The notes under the pieces are model-generated. The model had not been told where the DNA came from. It saw only the letters and a program-made list of their open reading frames with translations, and ran no database searches. This document shows positions 8,818-17,148 of a stretch of 64,000 nucleotides of DNA, piece after piece. Position numbers and translations under genes: made by a program. Origin of the DNA: Caulobacter segnis (lineage in GTDB: Bacteria; Pseudomonadota; Alphaproteobacteria; Caulobacterales; Caulobacteraceae); assembly GCF_023935105.1 (NCBI RefSeq), contig NZ_CP096040.1:2294001-2358000 (forward strand), in the 5' to 3' direction. How positions within the stretch are numbered: position 1 is the stretch's first letter; every line of letters begins with the position of its first letter.

Positions 8818-9921
8818 ATGATCATCAAGGTTGGGCGCGACCGACGCTCGAACGGCGCTTGGACCACGGCTGGATTGCTGGCGACGGCGGTGCTGCTGGC
8901 CATGTCCAGTGTCGCCAGCGCCCAGGTGGCGACCCCCGCGCCGGCGCCGGTGGCGGGCGCCAAGCCGGCTACCGTCCAGAAGATCAAGGTCCACTCGGCT
9001 GGCGTCGAGGGCAATCTCGAAGGGGAGAGCGCCGACCGGGACGTCTTCGTGGTGCTGCCCCCGAGCTACGCCGCCAATCCCAAGCGACGTTATCCGGTGG
9101 TCTACGCCCTGCACGGCTATTCGATCGGTGCCGAGCAATGGATCAGCGAAATCCACGCGCCCCAGACCATCGAAGGCGCCTTCGCCAAGGGCGCGCGCGA
9201 AATGATCGTCGTGCTGCCGGACAGCAAGACCGTCCACAATGGGTCGATGTATTCGAGCTCGCGCACCACCGGCGATTTCGAGGCCTTCATCGCCCGGGAC
9301 CTGGTCGCCTATATCGACAAGCACTATCGCACCTTGCCCGTCCGCGAGAGTCGTGGGCTGGTGGGACATTCGATGGGCGGCTACGGCGCCAGCCGCATCG
9401 GCATGCGGCATGCGGACGTGTTCGGCGCGCTCTACATGATGAGTCCCTGCTGCCTGTCGCCGCGCGATGCCGGTCCGCCCGGAGGTGCCGGCGACGCGGC
9501 GCTGGCCCAGGTCAAGACGCTGGAAGACGCCAAGAAGCTGCCGTGGGGACTGCGCGCGCAACTGGCCACGGCCGCCGCCTGGTCGCCCAATCCTGACAAG
9601 CCGCCTCTATTCCTGGACTTGCCGGTCGAGAACGGCGTGGCGCGGCCGGACGTGCTGGCCAAGTGGGCCGCCAACGCGCCCCTGGCCTTTGTCGACCAGT
9701 ACATCTCGGCGCTCGGCCGCCACAAGGCCATCGCCATCGATGTCGGCGACCGCGACGGGCTGAGGACGGACGCGGCCAAGCTGCACGCGGTGCTGGATCG
9801 CTATGGTCTTCGCAACAGCTTCGAGGTCTATCCAGGCGACCACACCAGCGGCGTGCCGTTGCGGTTGCAGGATCATGTCCTGCCGTTCTTCAGCGACAAC
9901 CTGGCCTTCGGGACGCGCTAG
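8818..9921 (+). CDS. Exported esterase, CE1/esterase-D-like alpha/beta hydrolase
   Basis: 367 residues with a long N-terminal signal sequence (cleavage near VASAQ, residue 36). The putative-esterase fold (PF00756) shows VVYALHGY (oxyanion region), the nucleophile serine in GLVGHSMGGYGAS, an acid in DVGDRDGLRTD and the histidine in YPGDHTSG. Family members include acetyl-xylan and feruloyl esterases. Given the divergent GH51 gene and the shared xyl-box, removal of acetyl or feruloyl groups from arabinoxylan is the likely job, but the acyl group cannot be read from sequence. GGGGAGGA precedes the ATG. The stop is eight bases from the convergent GntR gene. Confidence 0.85.
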   Translation: MIIKVGRDRRSNGAWTTAGLLATAVLLAMSSVASAQVATPAPAPVAGAKPATVQKIKVHSAGVEGNLEGESADRDVFVVLPPSYAANPKRRYPVVYALHGYSIGAEQWISEIHAPQTIEGAFAKGAREMIVVLPDSKTVHNGSMYSSSRTTGDFEAFIARDLVAYIDKHYRTLPVRESRGLVGHSMGGYGASRIGMRHADVFGALYMMSPCCLSPRDAGPPGGAGDAALAQVKTLEDAKKLPWGLRAQLATAAAWSPNPDKPPLFLDLPVENGVARPDVLAKWAANAPLAFVDQYISALGRHKAIAIDVGDRDGLRTDAAKLHAVLDRYGLRNSFEVYPGDHTSGVPLRLQDHVLPFFSDNLAFGTR

Positions 9922-9928
9922 GAGGCGC

Positions 9929-10744
9929 CTAGGTCTTCATCCTGGCCAAGCGCGATGGGGCGGCGGCGATCGCGCCGCGGTTCCAGCGCTGGCGGCCATG
10001 AATCCCATCCAGGGGTATTCGCGTGAGGCGGTCTTGCTCTTCGATGTCCACCACCGCGGCGAGATAGGTGTCGAACAGCGCTCCGACGGCGTGGCGCGCC
10101 TCAAGGGACGAGCGCCGCATGAGGGCGTCTACGACCATGGTCTGTCGCGCGCGAACGGCCCGCCCCTCGCGCGCCAGCGCCACGTTCAAAGGATCCCGGA
10201 TCGTCGGCCGGGCCACTGCGGCGTCCCACAGTTGCGCGATGGAAATCGAGATCGCGCCATTGCCGGTGGCGCGGGCCAGGCCGGTGTGGAAATCGCGGCA
10301 GGCCTCGGTGGTGATCGGGCCGGAGAGGCTGGGGCAGGGCCTGAGCGGTGCCGACTCCTTCTCGTCAAGACTTGCCGTCAGGCCGGCGGCCTCGACCTCG
10401 AAGGCGCGGCAGGCCTGGAGCAGGGCGACCAGGTCGAAGGCCGATCCATGGCCCTCGTTCTCAAGGCGACCGCTGATCACCTGGCTGCCCACGCCATGGT
10501 GAGACTCGACCACGCCCAGACACTCCAGGATGATCAGGGCTTCGCGCAGCGTCGTGCGGCTGACCGGAAATTCGGCCATAAGCGCGTGCTCGGTCGGCAA
10601 CCAGTCGCCTCGGGCAAAGACGCCCGCCTTGATGCGGTTCAGAAGCACGTAGGCCAGTCGATGCGGCGCGCGACGCCCCAGAGGCGTGGCTTGACCAGTC
10701 CGCAACGGGGCAAACGACGGCATCGGCGTCTCGAATTCACTCAC
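9929..10744 (-). CDS. GntR-family regulator, FCD (FadR-like) subfamily
   Basis: 271-residue transcription factor. The winged helix at about 25-95 shows HRLAYVLLNRIKAGVFARGD, LPTEHALMAEFPVSRTTLREAL and LECLGVVESHHGVGSQV, the usual GntR signature. An all-helical FCD effector domain follows. The annotated start is GTG at 10744 without a clear Shine-Dalgarno; an in-frame ATG at 10723 is possible. It is divergent from the GH43 gene, whose promoter region it shares, so it probably regulates that gene in response to a sugar acid or related metabolite. The effector is unknown. Confidence 0.85.
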   Translation of the reverse strand: MSEFETPMPSFAPLRTGQATPLGRRAPHRLAYVLLNRIKAGVFARGDWLPTEHALMAEFPVSRTTLREALIILECLGVVESHHGVGSQVISGRLENEGHGSAFDLVALLQACRAFEVEAAGLTASLDEKESAPLRPCPSLSGPITTEACRDFHTGLARATGNGAISISIAQLWDAAVARPTIRDPLNVALAREGRAVRARQTMVVDALMRRSSLEARHAVGALFDTYLAAVVDIEEQDRLTRIPLDGIHGRQRWNRGAIAAAPSRLARMKT

Positions 10745-10878
10745 CCGAAAAATACGAGAGCGGCCCGTGCGTGGTCAAACGGATTTCCGCTGATGAGAAA
10801 GATCTTATATATGAAAAGTCATTCAGATATGCGCCTCGTGGCGCCGTCCGCGACGCGACCGCTGCTGGGGCGCGCGTG

Positions 10879-12459
10879 ATGAACAAGGCGACGAAAGCGG
10901 CCAACACGGCGCGCATGATCCTGTCAGGCTTGCTGGGCCTGGCGGTCGTCGCGGGGGCCTCGGGCGCGGTGGCCCAGGTCTGGCGGTCCGATTCCGGGCG
11001 CGGAACCTATTCCAACCCGCCGCTCAACGCCGACTATCCCGATCCCGACATCATCCGGGTCGGCGAGGACTTCTATTTCGCCTCGACAACCTTCCTGAAC
11101 ACGCCGGGCCTCGTGATCCTGCACTCGAAGGACCTGGTGAACTGGGACATCGCCAGCCACGTCATGCCGCGTCTGACGGGCAATCCCAAGTATGATCTCG
11201 TCGATGGCGGCGACTACCGGCATGGCGTCTACGCGCCCAGCCTCCGCTATCACGAGGGCCGCTTCTACATCGCCGTCACCCCGGTCGGCGGCAAGACGCG
11301 GATCTACTCCGCCGCGAAGATCACCGGACCCTGGTCCATGCGTGAACTCGACCGCGAGGCCTTCGATCCTGGCCTGTTCATCGATAACGACGGCAAGGCC
11401 TATGTCTTCACCTCGATCGGCTCGGACGGGACGATCACGCTGCTCAGCCTGAACGCCGACCTGTCCGCCGTCGTCGACGCCCGCGTCGTCCATTTCAACA
11501 AGGGCGCCGAGGGCTCGAAGGTGATCCGGCGCGGCGACTGGTACTATCTGTTCAACGCCATTCCCTCGCGTCTGGGGCTGACGGTCTCGCGGGCGAAAAG
11601 CCTGACGGGGCCTTGGGAAACGCGCCCCCAGATCGACGACAAGACAGGTGGTCACCAGGGCGCCTTGGTCGATCTGCCCGATGGCGGCTGGTACGGCTTC
11701 GTGATGCTCGACGCTGGCGCGGTCGGCCGCGTGACCAATATCAGCCCGGTCTTCTGGCAAGACGACTGGCCGGTGTGGGGAACGCCTGAGGCGCCGGGGC
11801 GCGTGCCCAGAAGCGCCGCCAAACCGATCCTGGGCAAGCCATTCCAGGAGCCGCCCAGCTCCGACGACTTCTCGCGGGCCGTGCTGGGGCGTCAGTGGCA
11901 GTGGAACCATAATCCGGACGACCGGCGCTGGTCGCTGACTGAGCGGCCGGGGTTCATGCGGCTGAAGGCGACGACCAGCGACGGCTTCTGGACCGCCCGC
12001 AACACGCTCGTGCAGAAAGGGCAGGGTCCGCGCAGCCGGGGCGTGGCCAAGCTGGATGTGCGGGGGCTGGCGGTCGGCGACGAATGCGGCCTGGGCACAT
12101 TCGGCAAGTTTTCCAGCCAACTGGTGGTTACTCGGACCGTCGACGGGCAGGGCCAGGTGAGTGCGCGCCTGATCGAAAGCACGACGCAGGGTCCCAAGAT
12201 CGTATCGCGGTCGGAACCGCGTCCCGCGCCGCTGACGGATCTGTGGCTGTCGGTGACGATGGACTTCACCACCGACAAGAGCGCGCTGAGCTACAGCCTG
12301 GACGGCAAGGCCTGGGTGCCTATGCCGGGTGACTTCCCGCTGGCGTTCGATTGGCGGACGGGCACCTTCCAGGGCGAGCAGTACGGCCTGTTCTGCTACA
12401 ATCCCAAGGGCGGGGACGGGCGCCTCGACATCGACAGTTTCACCTTAGGCAGGCCGTAG
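10879..12459 (+). CDS. GH43 glycosidase (beta-xylosidase/arabinofuranosidase type), exported
   Basis: 526 residues with a signal peptide (about 1-31, ending GAVAQ). The N-terminal five-bladed propeller of GH43 shows NADYPDPDIIRVG (base Asp), LFIDNDGKAYVF (pKa-modulating Asp) and KGAEGSKVIRRGDWYYLF (acid Glu). The C-terminal half, from about 330, is the beta-sandwich module common in GH43 beta-xylosidases. ATG 10879 is chosen because the signal peptide starts there, although the frame is open from 10771. It acts on xylo- or arabino-oligosaccharides. It is divergent from one FCD regulator and convergent with another. The upstream AT-rich segment (about 10800-10830) is the probable promoter. Confidence 0.88.
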   Translation: MNKATKAANTARMILSGLLGLAVVAGASGAVAQVWRSDSGRGTYSNPPLNADYPDPDIIRVGEDFYFASTTFLNTPGLVILHSKDLVNWDIASHVMPRLTGNPKYDLVDGGDYRHGVYAPSLRYHEGRFYIAVTPVGGKTRIYSAAKITGPWSMRELDREAFDPGLFIDNDGKAYVFTSIGSDGTITLLSLNADLSAVVDARVVHFNKGAEGSKVIRRGDWYYLFNAIPSRLGLTVSRAKSLTGPWETRPQIDDKTGGHQGALVDLPDGGWYGFVMLDAGAVGRVTNISPVFWQDDWPVWGTPEAPGRVPRSAAKPILGKPFQEPPSSDDFSRAVLGRQWQWNHNPDDRRWSLTERPGFMRLKATTSDGFWTARNTLVQKGQGPRSRGVAKLDVRGLAVGDECGLGTFGKFSSQLVVTRTVDGQGQVSARLIESTTQGPKIVSRSEPRPAPLTDLWLSVTMDFTTDKSALSYSLDGKAWVPMPGDFPLAFDWRTGTFQGEQYGLFCYNPKGGDGRLDIDSFTLGRP

Positions 12460-12472
12460 GCCCTAGGTCTGG

Positions 12473-13210
12473 CTACATGGCCAGGCGCGTGTCGTCCAAC
12501 GCCAGGTCGACCAGCGCGCGCATCGCCGCGCTGGCCGCATCGGGATCGCCTGCGGCGATGGCGTCGCAGACCCGGGCGTGGTCTGGCACCGGATCGCGGG
12601 GCAGGGCGCGCGAGCGTTGCTTGAACTCGGTGGTCCAGCTCACGGCGGCGCTGATGCTGGCGCTGAGGGCGATCATGGCGTCGTTGTGGGTCGCGCGTAG
12701 CAGGGCGGCATGGAATTCGCGATCGGCCATCCGCCCCGCCTCGGTCGCCAGGGTGTGCCGCTTCATCCTGGCCAGGGCTTCGCGCATGGCCTTGATGTCG
12801 TCCTTGTCCCGGCGCTCGGCCGCGAAACGCGCCGCGGCGGGTTCGACAACGGCGCGCAGCTCGAAAAGGTCGCGCACGAAGCCCAGGTCCGGCTCGGCCG
12901 CGAAGGCCCAGGCCAGCACGGTCGGGTCCAGCACGTTCCAGCGGCTGCGCGGCAACACGCGCGTGCCCGCCTTGGGGCGGCTTTCCACCAGGCCTTTTGC
13001 GGTCAGCACCTGAACGGCTTCGCGATAGGCGCTACGCGAGACCTCCAGGGCTTCGGCATTGGCGATTTCGCCGCTCAGGGTCTCTCCGGGAGCGATCTGT
13101 CCAGAGACGATCGCCGTGCCAAGATAGTGGGCGACAGCGCCGCGCAGGCGTCGGCCAGACCCTCTCGCCGATCGCGTGATCGGCTTGTTGTCCGGCTCGT
13201 CCGAGGGCAT
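12473..13210 (-). CDS. GntR-family regulator, FCD subfamily
   Basis: 245 residues. Winged helix at about 20-90 (AVAHYLGTAIVSGQIAPGE, LEVSRSAYREAVQVLTAKGLVESRPKAGTRV), then a linker (RSRWNVLDPTVLAWAF) as in the DgoR/galactonate-type regulators, then an FCD domain with metal-ligand candidates at D-REFHAAL and DHARVCDAI. AGGAG precedes the ATG. It is divergent from the GH29 gene. A GGTC-A-GACC mirror site at 13397-13405 in the shared promoter is a good candidate operator. The ligand is probably a sugar acid, by family only. Confidence 0.87.
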   Translation of the reverse strand: MPSDEPDNKPITRSARGSGRRLRGAVAHYLGTAIVSGQIAPGETLSGEIANAEALEVSRSAYREAVQVLTAKGLVESRPKAGTRVLPRSRWNVLDPTVLAWAFAAEPDLGFVRDLFELRAVVEPAAARFAAERRDKDDIKAMREALARMKRHTLATEAGRMADREFHAALLRATHNDAMIALSASISAAVSWTTEFKQRSRALPRDPVPDHARVCDAIAAGDPDAASAAMRALVDLALDDTRLAM

Positions 13211-13396
13211 GAGCGTGAAACTCCTGGGGATGCGCGGAATCTATAAGCGCAACCCAGCTCGGCTTGGCAAGTTGCCAGGCAATTTGAGAGGCGGCCGCGC
13301 CCTGGAATTTACCCCTTCCAGCATTGAAATCAGAGACATTTTTGGACGTCTTTCGGCCCAGGGTAGTGGGTGCGCGCCCAACCCACGTCCGCGAGT

Positions 13397-13405
13397 GGTC
13401 AGACC
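13397..13405. promoter_or_regulatory. Candidate GntR operator GGTCAGACC
   Basis: Perfect 4-bp arms around a central A, preceded by T (TGGTCAGACC). FCD-type GntR regulators bind TGGTnnnACCA-like sites. It sits in the 281-base divergent region (13211-13491) between this gntR gene and GH29. The rest of that region shows an AT-rich promoter-like patch near 13430-13475. Confidence 0.45.
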
Positions 13406-13491
13406 TCAGGCGACGCCGCCCAGCTATTGCGCCGATATTCCACATATGAAATATTCTTCGCATACAAAAATATCTGGGGAGAAAGCGGCTC

Positions 13492-15150
13492 ATGGTTCCC
13501 AATCGGCGCGCGCTATTTGGCGGCTTGGCTGCCGTCGGCGCGGCGGGCGCGTTTCCCGCGACAGGCAGCCAACTGGCCCCCTCGGGCTTCGACCGGGTCG
13601 CCGACGGGCCGTTCAAGCCGTCCTGGGAGTCGCTGAACGCGGGCTACGCCGCGCCCGACTGGTTCCGTGACGCCAAGTTCGGGCTCTGGGCCCATTGGGG
13701 CGCGCAGTGCGTGCCGGAAGCCGGAGACTGGTACGCGCGCAACATGTATCTGCCGGGGCAGCGCGCCTACGAGCATCACCGCAAGACCTACGGCCATCCC
13801 GCCGACACAGGTTTCATCGACCTCTATCCCAAGTGGCGCGCGGAGAACTGGAACCCCGACGACCTGCTGGATCTCTATGCGGGCGCCGGCGCCAAGTATT
13901 TCGTGGCCATGGCCAACCACCACGACAATTTCGACGCCTTCGACTCGAAGTTCCACGACTGGAACTCGGTCCGCCTGGGACCCAAGAAGGACATCATCGG
14001 CATCTGGAGCAAGGCCGCTCGTCGGCGTGGCTTGCGCTTCGGCGTTTCGAACCATTCGGCTCATGCCTGGCACTGGTTCCAGCCCGCCTATGGCTACGAT
14101 CCAGAAGGCCCCCGCCAGGGTCAGCGTTACGACGCCTTCAAGCTCTACGCGGTCGACGGCAAGGGCAAGTGGTGGGAGGGGCTGGATCCACAGCAGCTCT
14201 ATGGCGGGCCGGCCATGGTCATGCCCGACGGCCTGGCCAGCGTGGCCGAGGCCAACAAATGGCACGAGGCCAATGATCGGGTCTGGACCGAGACGGCGCC
14301 GCTGAGCAATCCGGCCTTCACGCGCCAATGGTACCTGCGCTGCAAGGACCTGATCGACAGCTACAAGCCCGATCTCGTCTATTTCGACAATTTCGACCTG
14401 CCGCTGGAGCAGGCCGGCCTGGATATCGCCGCCCATTTCTACAACGCCTCGCGCCAGTGGAATGGCGGCAAGCTCGAGGCGGTCATCAACATCAAGCCAG
14501 AACATGGCCGACTGGTCCCGGGCGTCGTGCCCGATGTCGAGCGCGGCCTTCGCAGCGAGATCAGCCCGATCGCCTGGCAAACCGATACCTGTATCGGCGC
14601 CTGGCACTACGATCGCGAGATCTTCGAGAAGAAGCGCTATCTGCCCGCGTCCGAGGTGGTGCATCGGCTATGCGACATCGTCTCCAAGAACGGCAACCTG
14701 TTGCTGAGCGTGCCGGTGCGGCCCGACGGCACGATCGATTCCGAGGAGCGCCGGATCGTGCAGGAGATCGGCGGCTGGATGGCGCGGTTCTCCGACGCGA
14801 TCCATGGCACCCGGCCCTGGGTGATCTATGGCGAGGGGCCGACCGAAGTGATGAGCGGCATGTTCAACGAGGCCAAGCAGAAGTCCTTCACCCCGGCCGA
14901 CATCCGCTTCACGACCAAGGGCAAGAGCCTGTACGCCATTGCGCTGGGGACGCCGCGCGATGGTCAGGTGTCGGTGAAGGCGCTGGCCAAGGGCGGGCCG
15001 CATGCGCGTCGGCCCGTGCGGCGGGTCACTCTGGCGGGAGACAACGCGCCGCTGGCCTATCGCCAGGACGCCACGGGACTGCACGTCTCGGTTCCCGAGC
15101 GCGCGATGCACCCCTTCGGCGTCGCACTCCGCATCGACGGCGTCATCTGA
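13492..15150 (+). CDS. GH29 alpha-L-fucosidase, probable Tat export
   Basis: 552 residues. The N-terminus PNRRALFGGLAAVGAAGAFPA carries twin arginines and a hydrophobic run, so a Tat signal is likely. GH29 catalytic features: FGLWAHWGAQCVPEAGDWYARNMY, AMANHHDNFDAFDSKFH, and the nucleophile Asp region KPDLVYFDNFDLP. A C-terminal beta domain follows. It removes terminal L-fucose from plant xyloglucan, pectin or other glycans. GGGGAGAAAG precedes the ATG. It lies alone between a divergent GntR regulator and a convergent IclR regulator, so it is probably monocistronic. Confidence 0.88.
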   Translation: MVPNRRALFGGLAAVGAAGAFPATGSQLAPSGFDRVADGPFKPSWESLNAGYAAPDWFRDAKFGLWAHWGAQCVPEAGDWYARNMYLPGQRAYEHHRKTYGHPADTGFIDLYPKWRAENWNPDDLLDLYAGAGAKYFVAMANHHDNFDAFDSKFHDWNSVRLGPKKDIIGIWSKAARRRGLRFGVSNHSAHAWHWFQPAYGYDPEGPRQGQRYDAFKLYAVDGKGKWWEGLDPQQLYGGPAMVMPDGLASVAEANKWHEANDRVWTETAPLSNPAFTRQWYLRCKDLIDSYKPDLVYFDNFDLPLEQAGLDIAAHFYNASRQWNGGKLEAVINIKPEHGRLVPGVVPDVERGLRSEISPIAWQTDTCIGAWHYDREIFEKKRYLPASEVVHRLCDIVSKNGNLLLSVPVRPDGTIDSEERRIVQEIGGWMARFSDAIHGTRPWVIYGEGPTEVMSGMFNEAKQKSFTPADIRFTTKGKSLYAIALGTPRDGQVSVKALAKGGPHARRPVRRVTLAGDNAPLAYRQDATGLHVSVPERAMHPFGVALRIDGVI

Positions 15151-15163
15151 GGCGCGGCGGGAG

Positions 15164-15916
15164 CTAGGCCGTCCCTTGCACTTCCCGGGAGATGGCCGCG
15201 GCCGTCTCCCGTACGTCGTCGATGATCTCGTCGACCGGCCGGACGCCGCGCTTGTACAGATAGGGCATGGTCAGGGCCGCGATCGCCGCTCCGCCGGTCA
15301 TGATCGGCGCGGAGATGTCGATGATGTTGGGCACCAGGTCGCTTTCGGCCCGCCAATAGCCTTGCCGGGCGACCTGGCTGGCATTGGCCAGGAAGGCCGC
15401 CTGATCGTCCGGCGCCACGTCCTTGAAGATCACGTCCCGCCATCGGGCCTGCACCGGCGGCGGCTGGAAGGCGTAGAGCACCATGCCCGAGGTCGCCGCC
15501 ACGATATCGCGGCGATGGCCGGTGCGCACCGAGTAGCCGTAGTAGCCTGGGTTCTCGATCCGGGCGATGACCACGATCTGCTCGCGCGAGGCCTGGGCCA
15601 GGTGGCAGGACTGTTCGACCTGCGCGGCCAGTTCGCGCATCAGCGGAAGGGCCGCCTCGAGGAGGTTCTTGACCGGCGCGCGCGCCATGCCCAACCGAAA
15701 CAGGCGGTTGGTCAGGGCGTAGCCGTCTCCGGCCGGCGATGTCTCGATGAAGCCCTTGAACTCCAGGACCTGGACCATCCGGAAGATCTCACTGACCGAT
15801 TTCTCCAGGGCGACCGAGATCTGGGACAAGGTCATCGCCTGGCCCTGCCCAGCCAGGAGGTCAAGAATATCCAGACCCTTCTCGAGGGCGGGCGCGGTAT
15901 ACTTGCGATCCGACAT
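15164..15916 (-). CDS. IclR-family transcriptional regulator
   Basis: 250 residues. N-terminal winged helix (ALEKGLDILDLLAGQGQAMTLSQI, SVSEIFRMVQVLEFKGFIE), then the IclR GAF-like effector domain (LPLMRELAAQVEQSCHLAQ, SAPIMTGGAAIAALTMPYL). ATG 15916 is preferred over 15967 because CGGGGA precedes it and the HTH alignment begins there. Its stop is 14 bases from the convergent GH29 stop. The likely target and effector are not evident. Upstream lies degraded DNA, so this regulator may have lost its original partner genes. Confidence 0.85.
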   Translation of the reverse strand: MSDRKYTAPALEKGLDILDLLAGQGQAMTLSQISVALEKSVSEIFRMVQVLEFKGFIETSPAGDGYALTNRLFRLGMARAPVKNLLEAALPLMRELAAQVEQSCHLAQASREQIVVIARIENPGYYGYSVRTGHRRDIVAATSGMVLYAFQPPPVQARWRDVIFKDVAPDDQAAFLANASQVARQGYWRAESDLVPNIIDISAPIMTGGAAIAALTMPYLYKRGVRPVDEIIDDVRETAAAISREVQGTA

Positions 15917-16300
15917 GGCGGGTCCCCGAACGAAGGGTTCAGCCTCTAACTTTGGCTGGACGCGCAAGCAAGCCGGGCATGGGCCAGCTGTTCGAGCGCT
16001 TACAGGTTGAGCCGCTCATAGGAGGCGCGACCTTCGGGACGTTCGCGGCCGCGGACTTCTCCACCCAGCGGAACGCCATTCACCGCTTCCGCTAAGGCAA
16101 CAGCCGCCTCCAGCCAGCCAAGCGTCATGGCCGGGCGCGCCTGATCACAAGCCGAAGCGCCGGTACGGGCAAGTTCATCGATCGATCTTGGATAGGATAG
16201 TTGCGGGTCGATGAATATCCGCGAGGCGCGGCGACGAAGTCGGTCCAGGCATAGATAAACAAAAATGGAGGGATAGTTCCTGGCCAGGAATGGCATTCTT
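15917..16300. other. Degenerate intergenic stretch
   Basis: 384 bases without a convincing gene. On the minus strand 16000-16128 keeps an open frame ending EGRASYERLNL that looks protein-like, perhaps a C-terminal remnant of a lost gene; I do not recognise it. The IclR promoter must lie in the left part. The neighbouring receptor fossil supports decay of this area. Confidence 0.4.
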
Positions 16301-16909
16301 ATGTCGGCGTCCGTGCTGGCGCTTACGCTTTTAGCTCCCACCGTTCATGCGCAGACCGCATCGACGACGGCATCCCCCGCCGAGCCGAGCTCCGAAATCC
16401 AGGAGATCGTGGTCACGGCCACGCGCCAAGCCACCAATCAGCAGGCCACCCCGATCGCGATCACGGCCGTGACCTCCAAGCAGGCCAGCAATTTCGCGCC
16501 GAGCGACTGCACCACCGGCCACCAGGGCGGCGACGACGTTCGCGCCGTCAAGGGCTCGCTTCTGATCGCGCCGAACGATCGCGTCCGCCTGACGGTCTCG
16601 GCCGACTACACCCACGACCAGTCCGAAAATCCGGCCGACCAGCTGTTGTCCGTCACCGGTCCGGGCTCGACCAACCTCCAGGCCGAGGCCGGCTATTTCG
16701 GGATCGCCTATGACAGCCGGTTCGTGACAGGCAATCCGTTCACCACCTACGCCACCTATACCGATCCGGTAGGCTCGGGCGTGGTGATCCCGGGCAGCAC
16801 CTTCCACAATGGGCTGGTCAACCGGGGCGGCGCCAAGTTCAGCCCGATCAACGATCTCCAGAACCGAGGCGTTTCGGGTCCCTCCCGGCATAGCGCAACC
16901 GTCGCGTGA
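16301..16909 (+). pseudogene. TonB-dependent receptor fossil (internal deletion, truncated)
   Basis: 202 codons. Residues 1-55 look like a receptor N-terminus: signal peptide ending VHAQT, then the TonB-box-like SSEIQEIVVTATRQ and the start of a plug. At about 65-80 the sequence jumps to an early barrel segment (VKGSLLIAPNDRVRLTVSADYTHDQ), so nearly the whole plug is missing. After LQNRGVSG the frame turns to non-receptor sequence and stops. An intact receptor of this type has about 750-800 residues. The plug deletion and missing barrel rule out function as a transporter. Confidence 0.75.
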
Positions 16910-16970
16910 TCGGCGCGACAAGCCAACGGCCCCTCTTCATCGCAAGGGCCCGCCAGGATACGCCCCCCGC

Positions 16971-16984
16971 TAGTAGCGCTAACT
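16971..16984. promoter_or_regulatory. xyl-box-like site TAGTAGCGCTAACT
   Basis: Matches the 14-base xyl-box at 12 positions, with the 11-base core GTAGCGCTAAC identical to the site at 8759. It lies 165 bases before the receptor start at 17149, so XylR-type control of that operon is plausible. Confidence 0.5.
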
Positions 16985-17012
16985 GGCCACCCCAGGCTTA
17001 GACCCTCATTCC

Positions 17013-17028
17013 GGTTTAGCGCTCAACC
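17013..17028. promoter_or_regulatory. LacI-type operator GGTTTAGCGCTCAACC
   Basis: A 16-base palindrome pairing at seven of eight positions. The left half GGTTTAGCG recurs at 17074 and at 26782. It is probably the operator for the divergently encoded LacI protein at 25555-26622 or a paralogue. Confidence 0.6.
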
Positions 17029-17073
17029 TAATGCGTCTTGACACGATGACGCCGATGCCTCATGTCTGATGAA

Positions 17074-17089
17074 GGTTTAGCGGTAATCC
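17074..17089. promoter_or_regulatory. Second operator-like copy GGTTTAGCGGTAATCC
   Basis: Shares GGTTTAGCG with 17013 and 26782 and pairs at six of eight positions. A TTGACA hexamer at 17038-17043 lies between the two copies. A small hairpin (GCCGCC/GGCGGC, 17109-17126) follows in the leader of the receptor gene. Confidence 0.5.
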
Positions 17090-17148
17090 AAATCTGGATT
17101 GCCCGAAAGCCGCCGAAACAGGCGGCGCGCCACTAGGGGAGGATTCAA

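Noticed and set aside
10800..13475. Shared ATATGAAA octamer in the GH43 and GH29 promoter regions
   Set aside because: Too short and AT-rich promoter DNA is enough to explain it; no extended match around it.
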